A stretch of DNA of 9,039 nt from Candidatus Sulfopaludibacter sp. SbA3. Lineage in GTDB: Bacteria; Acidobacteriota; Terriglobia; 2-12-FULL-54-10. A model generated the notes under the pieces. That model did no database searches and was not told where the DNA came from. It worked only from the letters and a program-made list of their open reading frames with translations. Numbering within the stretch: the first letter of the stretch is position 1; each line of letters opens with the position of its first letter. A program made the translations under genes and the position numbers. Location of the stretch: contig CAMBEY010000106.1 in the NCBI GenBank assembly GCA_945865705.1, positions 1-9,039 on the forward strand. The letters are read 5' to 3'. Shown here in pieces: positions 1-5,474 of the stretch.

Positions 1-922
1 CTCCCGGCTGCAACTTGCCAATAGGCTGCAACAGGCCAATAGGCTGCAGCAGGCCAATCTCCCGCATCATCGGCAGCGATCTTGGATTGGCGCCGCAAGT
101 GGAATGAATCTGTTCCAGCGTGGCTGGCGTATCGGTTTCTTCCAGCACCCAGAGCTGCTCTAGCACTTCGTCAAAGTCCCTCTCTTGCTCGATGCTGAAA
201 CGGCTGCTGGTCGGGCTGTGATCCATTATTCGTTCGATGCGTCCGTGGGCCAGGTCGATGCGGCGATTGGCCGAACGGGCGATGATGGGATCGTGGGTCA
301 CCATGATGATGGTGTGTCCTTCGCCGTGCAGCTCGCGCAGCAGGCGCATCACGATGGTCTCATTCTCCGCATCGAGATTTCCTGTAGGTTCATCGGCGAG
401 CAACAAGCTCGGCTGATTGATCAGCGCGCGGGCGATGGCCACGCGCTGCTGCTCGCCGCCGGAAAGTTGACCAGGCAGGTGCGTGGCGCGAGCGCCCAGG
501 CCAACGCGCTCCAGCATCTCCCGCGCCTCGCGTTCGTCGGAGATGGAATGAAAGTACTGCGCCAGCATCACATTCTCTACAGCGGTAAGGTAAGGGATCA
601 GATGAAATTGCTGGAAAATGAAGCCGATGTGCTCCGCGCGAAAGCCCGCCAATTTCTGCTTGGAGAGGCGGGCAAGCTCCGTCCCCGCTATGCGCACCGA
701 GCCAGCCGACTGCTGATCAAGGCCACCCAGAATGTTCAGGAGCGTACTCTTGCCGGAACCCGACGGCCCCATGATGGCCACCCACTCGCCGCCCGCCACG
801 GTGAGATCCAGGTGATCCAGCGCGATGACGGGGCGCGTGTTCCCGTGAGATTTGCCGTACTGCTTGCGCAGACCGACAATCTCAATCAACGGCGCACCGG
901 GTTCCACCTGATTCTTCTTCAT
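1..922 (-). CDS. MacB/LolD-type ABC transporter ATPase with C-terminal DtxR-like winged-helix extension (partial, runs off left edge)
   Basis: Cytoplasmic ATPase that should power the two FtsX-type permeases encoded just upstream. The frame is open from ATG at 922 to the window edge (307 codons, no stop), so the C-terminus is missing. Visible motifs: Walker A GPSGSGKST (residues 52-60), Q-loop Q104, signature LSGGEQQR (153-160), Walker B LLLADEPT (173-180) and H-loop H210. The NLDAENE segment after Walker B is typical of the MacB/LolD group. The ATPase core ends near residue 230, where family members normally stop. This one continues with a helical stretch (FDEVLEQLWVLEE, 250-262) and a possible helix-turn-helix ending MMREIGLL (285-292). 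That pattern resembles the N-terminal DNA-binding domain of DtxR-type metal repressors; this is inference from pattern only. Residues 290-307 are a hexapeptide-like repeat (LLQPIG, LLQPIG, KLQPG). The start is fixed by an upstream in-frame stop and an AGGA 6 nt before the ATG. The ATPase call is very secure, the extension less so. Confidence 0.93.
   Translation of the reverse strand, partial: MKKNQVEPGAPLIEIVGLRKQYGKSHGNTRPVIALDHLDLTVAGGEWVAIMGPSGSGKSTLLNILGGLDQQSAGSVRIAGTELARLSKQKLAGFRAEHIGFIFQQFHLIPYLTAVENVMLAQYFHSISDEREAREMLERVGLGARATHLPGQLSGGEQQRVAIARALINQPSLLLADEPTGNLDAENETIVMRLLRELHGEGHTIIMVTHDPIIARSANRRIDLAHGRIERIMDHSPTSSRFSIEQERDFDEVLEQLWVLEETDTPATLEQIHSTCGANPRSLPMMREIGLLQPIGLLQPIGKLQPG
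6..59. repeat. Three tandem 18-bp units inside the ATPase gene
   Basis: Units at 6-23, 24-41 and 42-59 share the form GGCTGCAACAGGCCAATA. Neighbouring units differ at two positions each. The period is a multiple of three, so on the minus strand they encode successive six-residue copies of the LLQPIG type without breaking the frame. The array may extend beyond the left edge. Confidence 0.85.
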
Positions 923-1039
923 CTGGTTTCCTGCAGTCCTAAAATCCAGTCTAACCGAAGTATTCCCTTATGTTCCTTCGTCAATCGAGCGGGCCGTGCG
1001 CAGAAGGTATCACAGCGCCGCGGCTCTGTTCGCCCCGCC
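923..1039 (-). other. Intercistronic gap between second permease and ATPase
   Basis: This 117-nt gap separates the TAG of the second permease (1042-1040) from the ATPase start. It is the longest gap in the operon. I see no convincing terminator, promoter or small gene in it. The only clear signal is the AGGA ribosome-binding sequence just before the ATPase ATG. The ATPase frame is closed upstream by an in-frame TAA at 970-968. Confidence 0.5.
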
Positions 1040-2329
1040 CTACTCGCCGCGCAGAATCACAGCCGGGTCAATACGCTTCATCTGCTGCGCAGGAAGAGCG
1101 CAGGCGAGTAAGGCCACGGCCACCGTAATGCCTACCGCCGCCGCGAAGACGTCTCCGCGCAAAGCCAGCGCCGCTTCACCAGAAGCAATATTGAAGATGC
1201 GGTCCGCCGCCATCCTCGCCAGGCCAAAGCCTATGGCATATCCGGCAATTGATGCGCCCAAGGCCAGCAGGGAAGTCTCCGCCATCAGAAGCTGCAGGAT
1301 GCGGCCGTCGCTGCCGCCCAGCGCTTTCATCACGCCAATCTCCTTCGAGCGATCCAGCACCAGCCCGCTGACCGTGGTCATCACACTTAACAGGACCAGC
1401 GCGAGGACGATGGTGGTCAAGCCGAGCATCAGGCCGCGAATCTTCATCACGACGCGGGCCTGCGCTTCGATGACGGGCCGCAGTGCGCGAACTTCAATGC
1501 CGCCAGCGCCAGTGCCACCAGTGCCAGCTGTCGGGAGTGCGGCGATGAGCGCGGCGCGCGCCGCCTCCACCTGAGCCGTCTCGCCGGGCGCGGCTACTTC
1601 AATGACGCTGAGTTGACCGCTGTGCCCAGTTAATTCCTGTAGGGTGCCCAGCGACAAGAATATCTGCTCGTCCTCGCTGCCGCCCGTGGCGACGATTCCA
1701 CGCAGGGGCAATTCCAGCTCACTTCCCGCGTAAGTAATCTTCACCATCTGCTCGTTGTTCGATTCAGCGCTCCAACCCTTCTGGGCAAGCTGTTCCGCGG
1801 CGCGCTCACCCATCCATACGGATGGCTCGACTGTTGGCGTGCCTGTTGGCTCGAATGAAGCGGGAGCTAATGTCAAATCCCACCTCGGATGTAGCTGCGC
1901 AATGCGCTCCATCTCCGTTCCCGCCAGTACCAGACTCTTTTGGTTCACGCTGCCGACCGCGTAGAGCCATGGCAGCATCGCCGCGGACGGAGTCAGTGTG
2001 CGAGCCTGGGCGAGCGTTGCTTCTGGCAGCATGGCGCGGGGTGCGTCCGCGGACTCGGTGCCCGAAGAATTCGGAGACGACTGGGCGGGAGCGATCAGCA
2101 GATTGGGGCCAAGCGTTCGGAACTCGGCAGTCATCTTAGAGGGCAGGTCGAAATAGAGACTCAAAAACGCGCTGGAGAGCGTAGCGCTCACCACCAGCGC
2201 GGACATCACGGCAATCAGCTTGCCGGGCCGGTGTGCGATGGCCCGCAGCAGCAGGCGCGGTATCATCAGTTGTGAGGTCATCGTGGGTTTAGCGTTCGAC
2301 GACACGCCGGATTGTGCTCTGCTCGTCAT
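1040..2329 (-). CDS. FtsX/MacB-type ABC transporter permease (second of pair)
   Basis: Inner-membrane permease of the iron-associated ABC system, predicted to pair with the upstream paralogue and the downstream ATPase. It is 429 residues from the chosen start. It has the MacB/FtsX layout: one N-terminal membrane segment (about residues 38-58), a large extracytoplasmic domain (about 60-295), then three membrane segments (about 300-322, 350-372, 395-414). The FtsX signature DRSKEIGVMKALGG lies at 326-339 and the protein ends AVILRGE. The periplasmic motifs MGERAAEQL and SEDEQI match MLGERLARQL and AEDDQI in the paralogue, so the two arose by duplication. A Gly-Thr-Ala run (267-277) looks like a flexible linker. 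A longer open frame begins at 2458, but that reaches far into the upstream gene. ATG at 2329 has AGGA overlapping the upstream stop, 9 nt away. A later start at 2266 would sit closer to the usual N-terminus but has no ribosome-binding sequence. Confidence 0.9.
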   Translation of the reverse strand: MTSRAQSGVSSNAKPTMTSQLMIPRLLLRAIAHRPGKLIAVMSALVVSATLSSAFLSLYFDLPSKMTAEFRTLGPNLLIAPAQSSPNSSGTESADAPRAMLPEATLAQARTLTPSAAMLPWLYAVGSVNQKSLVLAGTEMERIAQLHPRWDLTLAPASFEPTGTPTVEPSVWMGERAAEQLAQKGWSAESNNEQMVKITYAGSELELPLRGIVATGGSEDEQIFLSLGTLQELTGHSGQLSVIEVAAPGETAQVEAARAALIAALPTAGTGGTGAGGIEVRALRPVIEAQARVVMKIRGLMLGLTTIVLALVLLSVMTTVSGLVLDRSKEIGVMKALGGSDGRILQLLMAETSLLALGASIAGYAIGFGLARMAADRIFNIASGEAALALRGDVFAAAVGITVAVALLACALPAQQMKRIDPAVILRGE

Positions 2330-2338
2330 TAAATTAAA

Positions 2339-2342
2339 TCCT
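2339..2342 (-). promoter_or_regulatory. Ribosome-binding site overlapping the first permease stop codon
   Basis: On the minus strand the TAG stop of the first permease reads straight into AGGA, then 9 nt, then ATG at 2329. Stop codon and ribosome-binding sequence overlap, so the two permeases are probably translationally coupled. This decides the start of the second permease. Confidence 0.6.
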
Positions 2343-3720
2343 ACTCCCCGCGCAAAACGGGTGCGGGCTGCTGGCGCACCGCACGCAGCACCGGCAGCCA
2401 TGTGCCAGCCAGACTTAAGATCACCGCACCAGCCACAATGACCGGTAGCAACAGCCAATGGACAGCCACATCGGTTTCAAATACGGCACGACCGACTGCG
2501 CTGGCAAGCAGTTGTCCGCCGCTGAAACCGAGTATGCCGCCCGCCAGCCCTTGCAGGCCCATCTCCGTCATCAGGAAGGTGGAGACCAATCCGTCTGTTG
2601 CGCCGATGGCCTTCATCAAAGCGATCTCCTGGCGGCGCTCGATAACACTAAGGCTGGCCAGGCTGGAGATGCCCATCGCCGCGGCCAGCAGTGCCAGCAG
2701 TGCGAGCAGCACCATCAGGAAATTCATCTTGCTCAAGATGCTGCCCTGCGTCTCGGCCACTTCGCGGATCGGCCGCACCACGGAACCGGGAATTGCGCCG
2801 CCGATCTGATACATGATGGATGAAAGATAGGGCGCGCAAAACCAACGATCGTAGTCCGCCGGCGACATGGACTCCGGATCGCGCCGGGAGAGTTGGTCTT
2901 CCGGCTTGATCAGCGCGCTGACGCGGATAGTTTCCACCTGCCCCAATCGCCCCGAGATTTTCTGGACCGCCGCCAGAGGAGCAACTATCTGATCGTCCTC
3001 CGCTGTGCCAGTGGAAAGAATGCCGGTGATGCGGAATACGGATGTCGCGACCGCCTGTCCGTCGGCTGGTGCGAGGTTCACTGTGATGAGATCACCGGGC
3101 TGCGTCTTCAGTTGCCGGGCAAGTCGCTCACCGAGCATGGCGGGAATCGGCTGGTCGGAGTCGAGAGGAGGAGTCGTGTCGGTGGCCCACTCGCCTTGAA
3201 CTGACCAAGCCGGATTCAGCGAGCGGATTCCGGTCCGAAAAGATTCGTCTGCCTTCTTAATCATCGGAAAATCGAACCACGTTCCGGTCAGAGTGGCCGA
3301 TACCACGGATTCCGACAATTTGGATAATTTGTCTGTGGTCAGAGTGGTCGATTTGGTCAATTCCGTGAAAGTGTGCACTTTGGTCGGAACCGCAAGAAAC
3401 GGCGCGAATGATTTAATATTATTGCGCCAGAAAATTGATTTTAGTTTGGGCAAAGACCCTTCGGCGAGGCTGCTTTCCGCTGAGACCGGGCGGTATTGCA
3501 CGCCTCCGATGGCGACGGGAAGAGAGTCTCCTGCCGAAGTGATGACGATGTTGGGGCCCAGTGCGCGAACTTCTTCGCCCATGCGATCGCCGATTTCAAT
3601 CGAAACGTTTAGCATGGCCGCCGCCACGGCTGTGCCCAGCGCAATGGCCACCACGGCCCACAGCGCCCGGCGGCGTGTGTGAGGTCGGCGAAAGGGTTCG
3701 CGAATGAGTCTCCAGTACAT
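2341..3720 (-). CDS. FtsX/MacB-type ABC transporter permease (first of pair)
   Basis: Inner-membrane permease of 459 residues, paralogous to the gene downstream. It has one N-terminal membrane segment (about 20-40) after a basic leader (REPFRRPHTRRR), a large extracytoplasmic domain (about 45-328), and three C-terminal membrane segments (about 334-358, 380-409, 421-446). The cytoplasmic FtsX signature ERRQEIALMKAIGAT spans 361-375 and the protein ends PVLRGE, almost identical to its partner. In Campylobacter Cj1661/Cj1662 and the Fet systems, paired FtsX permeases of this kind sit next to FTR1 and DUF2318 genes. Their transported substrate or mechanical role is not settled, so iron involvement is inferred from context. 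Residues about 113-145 are rich in Thr, Ser and Lys and contain a partial internal repeat. The start has no good Shine-Dalgarno and follows a small hairpin, but no better start is visible. Confidence 0.92.
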   Translation of the reverse strand: MYWRLIREPFRRPHTRRRALWAVVAIALGTAVAAAMLNVSIEIGDRMGEEVRALGPNIVITSAGDSLPVAIGGVQYRPVSAESSLAEGSLPKLKSIFWRNNIKSFAPFLAVPTKVHTFTELTKSTTLTTDKLSKLSESVVSATLTGTWFDFPMIKKADESFRTGIRSLNPAWSVQGEWATDTTPPLDSDQPIPAMLGERLARQLKTQPGDLITVNLAPADGQAVATSVFRITGILSTGTAEDDQIVAPLAAVQKISGRLGQVETIRVSALIKPEDQLSRRDPESMSPADYDRWFCAPYLSSIMYQIGGAIPGSVVRPIREVAETQGSILSKMNFLMVLLALLALLAAAMGISSLASLSVIERRQEIALMKAIGATDGLVSTFLMTEMGLQGLAGGILGFSGGQLLASAVGRAVFETDVAVHWLLLPVIVAGAVILSLAGTWLPVLRAVRQQPAPVLRGE

Positions 3721-3733
3721 CGCGTGAGTGGCG

Positions 3734-3760
3734 AGTAACTAGCGTGACATGTTAGTTACT
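3734..3760 (-). promoter_or_regulatory. Intercistronic hairpin over the permease stop codon
   Basis: A perfect 8-bp inverted repeat, AGTAACTA (3734-3741) and TAGTTACT (3753-3760), is separated by 11 nt. In the minus-strand transcript it includes part of the TAA stop of the iron permease and ends 13 nt before the next ATG. The stem is AT-rich and no U-run follows, so it is not a typical intrinsic terminator. It could tune translation of the first permease or mRNA stability, or be chance. Confidence 0.4.
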
Positions 3761-5029
3761 TGACGGAATATCTCCTGTAAAGAATCTGCTGCCGGGAGTT
3801 AGATCACTTACATTGATTAGTAACTCATTGCCTTCGACGCGTGAGGTCAGAGGCATAGGATTGCATCCGCCAGTGACTCCGATGGAGGGCGCATAAATCT
3901 CCGCTGTACAATTCTTGCAGAAGACGTGCGGGCCCTGCTGATAGTATCCTTGCGGACCGCAGATCACGCAGGCATCGAAGGCTGTGCCGATGCGGTCGCC
4001 GGTCTGGACGGCGATGAAGCGCGCCGTCGTGTCCGTGCCCTGATAGAGAAAACGCTGTAGCGTGCCGTCCGACACTTGCGCTAATGGTATGCGGATCACG
4101 CCATCCACAGCGGTTACAGGCTGGGCAGGAGTAAGAGATGTCTGGCTCTTGGCATAAATGAATTCGGCGGTGATGGCCATGATGAAAATCAACGAGCTGG
4201 CGCAGACGGCGCCGGCCCAAAGTTTTTCACGACGAGCGATGTACAATGCAGAGCGGCGCTCGGCAGCGGGCAGGCTGGAATCATCAGTCAGGTGAGTGTT
4301 GCGTGCGCGCCAGTCAAATAGAATCATCATGCTGGCCAGAGCGAGAATGAGTACAATAAAGAAGAAGTCATTACTTACTATGGGTCCGATCAGAGCCATC
4401 ATTTGCCGGTTACTAGGAACCACGCCCGCTTCAGACAGTTCATGCAAGCCGGAGACTACTAATTGAATGACTACGGCGATGAGTATGATGGTAGTGATCT
4501 GGAAGAAGCGGCGAATGTCCAGCCGCACCGAACCGCGTAGAAAGAGCACACCAAAGATCGTGGCGAGAACCAGACCGGCGATGGCCCCGAAGAAGTCCAG
4601 CAAGTCGGAGGAGTTCAGGGTAACTGCGCTGAGGATCAGCACCGTCTCCAGGCCTTCGCGGAAGACCATGAGAAACACGAAGAAAAACACGCCCCATACC
4701 GAGGCTGCTGGCTGGGCGGATACGGATTCCAGCCGCTGTTCGATGTGCTGTTTCAAGCCACGCGCGGCCCGGTGCATCCAATAGAGCATGGTGGAGACGA
4801 AGAAGGCGGCGGTCAGGAAAACATATCCCTCGAATGCCTCCTGATTAATGGAGATGCCTTGCAGGATTACGGCACCCGCAATGCTCGCCGCGATCGCTGC
4901 GCCCAGTGCCCAGTAAACGGTTCTTACGGCCTGTTCGCGGCCAGTCTTGCGCAAGTAGATAATCGCGATCCCGATGATCAGGGCCGCCTCAACTCCTTCG
5001 CGCAATGTAACCACCAATGATTGAATCAT
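3752..5029 (-). CDS. FTR1-family iron permease fused to a DUF2318/FtrD-like domain
   Basis: Integral membrane protein of 425 residues, predicted to import iron across the inner membrane. The N-terminal part (about 1-240) is FTR1/EfeU-like with seven or so membrane segments. It carries the two family iron-binding REGxE motifs, REGVE (10-14) and REGLE (124-128), in hydrophobic helices. A further membrane helix (about 271-291) leads to a soluble C-terminal domain (about 300-425). That domain has two CxxC motifs, CVIC (354-357) and CKNC (371-374), then GGCNP (387-391). This Cys-rich signature is that of DUF2318 (also called FtrD-like), normally encoded by a separate gene beside FTR1 in P19/Fet-type systems. 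The four or five cysteines may bind metal or carry a redox cofactor; that is inference. It is the first gene of the operon, 31 nt before the first FtsX permease. No strong ribosome-binding site precedes the ATG, but REGVE at residue 10 fits the family N-terminus, so the start is probably right. Confidence 0.93.
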   Translation of the reverse strand: MIQSLVVTLREGVEAALIIGIAIIYLRKTGREQAVRTVYWALGAAIAASIAGAVILQGISINQEAFEGYVFLTAAFFVSTMLYWMHRAARGLKQHIEQRLESVSAQPAASVWGVFFFVFLMVFREGLETVLILSAVTLNSSDLLDFFGAIAGLVLATIFGVLFLRGSVRLDIRRFFQITTIILIAVVIQLVVSGLHELSEAGVVPSNRQMMALIGPIVSNDFFFIVLILALASMMILFDWRARNTHLTDDSSLPAAERRSALYIARREKLWAGAVCASSLIFIMAITAEFIYAKSQTSLTPAQPVTAVDGVIRIPLAQVSDGTLQRFLYQGTDTTARFIAVQTGDRIGTAFDACVICGPQGYYQQGPHVFCKNCTAEIYAPSIGVTGGCNPMPLTSRVEGNELLINVSDLTPGSRFFTGDIPSSN

Positions 5030-5169
5030 GATCTTAGATGGAATTCTCTTTAGGGCTAGATTGTCTTAATAAATGCTGTGCCTTCTCCGTTAGAGTGGGA
5101 ACTAGATTGGAGGAAGCTTGGTGCAGTTCCGCATGAATAGGCAAGCCTGACCTCAACTCCTAACAAGTT

Positions 5170-5194
5170 CTTATTGCAAATGGGTTGCAATAAG
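5170..5194. promoter_or_regulatory. Perfect 25-bp palindrome, candidate iron/metal repressor operator
   Basis: The arms CTTATTGCAA (5170-5179) and TTGCAATAAG (5185-5194) are exact reverse complements around a 5-nt centre. The site lies directly downstream of the -10 hexamer and over the expected transcription start of the iron operon, where a bound repressor would block transcription. Its size and AT-rich TTGCAA half-sites are compatible with a Fur-family or other metal-repressor box. The cognate regulator is not identified. Confidence 0.65.
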
Positions 5195-5195
5195 T

Positions 5196-5224
5196 ATTGT
5201 ACCTCAAGCCCCTGGGCGGTGCAA
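5196..5224 (-). promoter_or_regulatory. Sigma70-type promoter for the iron operon
   Basis: On the minus strand, -35 TTGCAC (5224-5219) and -10 TACAAT (5201-5196, five of six consensus positions) are separated by exactly 17 nt. Transcription would start near 5188-5190, inside the palindrome. The -35 matches consensus only in its first three bases, as expected for a regulated promoter. Confidence 0.55.
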
Positions 5225-5453
5225 GCGGGTAGTCTATGCATCGAATTTACCTCCGACGATTCCACCGTCAACGGGCGGGATGAAGGACTGTACTACCGGA
5301 CAATGAAGGACGGTGGACCAGGACGGATGACGGGAAGGTGCAAAGCTAGGAACCGGCAGGATAGAATGCCAGTTGTCAATTCACTAACATAAGCCATCGG
5401 ATTTCATTACAATAGAAAGGTTGTTTGCTAGGGATTCCGATTCAGGGAACTCC

Positions 5454-5473
5454 AAAGACCATTAAAGACCATT
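5454..5473 (+). repeat. Exact 10-bp tandem repeat at the TPR gene start
   Basis: AAAGACCATT occurs twice back to back (5454-5463 and 5464-5473), one base before the ATG at 5475. It occupies the place where a Shine-Dalgarno sequence would be expected, and none is visible. Confidence 0.8.
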
Positions 5474-5474
5474 A

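Larger units (their letters stand above)
5030..5474. other. Divergent intergenic control region
   Basis: This 445-nt region separates the minus-strand iron operon from the plus-strand TPR gene. The left part (5030-5188) would be a leader of about 160 nt for the iron operon. 5170-5224 holds a promoter with an overlapping palindrome. The right part (5225-5474) has no open frame I believe, only a weak -10-like TACAAT at 5408-5413 with no good -35, and a 10-bp tandem repeat just before the TPR start codon. I see no riboswitch fold or intrinsic terminator. Confidence 0.6.

Noticed and set aside
185..1111. 308-codon plus-strand open frame at the left end
   Set aside because: It lies opposite the ATPase gene, whose minus-strand frame carries every ABC motif; the plus-strand translation has no recognisable domain.
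1499..1531. Gly-Thr-Ala coding run in the second permease as a functional repeat
   Set aside because: It is short and imperfect, and reads simply as a flexible linker before the membrane segment.
2330..2458. N-terminal extension of the second FtsX permease up to an ATG at 2458
   Set aside because: It would overlap the first permease by over 100 nt with a non-membrane, Ala/Cys-rich sequence. ATG at 2329 has a ribosome-binding sequence overlapping the upstream stop.
3734..3760. Intrinsic terminator within the iron operon
   Set aside because: The stem is AT-rich with no following U-run, and the downstream genes belong functionally with the upstream one.
5056..5271. 71-codon minus-strand open frame in the divergent intergenic region
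   Set aside because: It runs across the predicted promoter and palindrome, has no ribosome-binding sequence, and shows no recognisable features.
5174..5392. 72-codon plus-strand open frame in the intergenic region
   Set aside because: It begins inside the palindrome, has no start signal and looks like non-coding sequence when translated.
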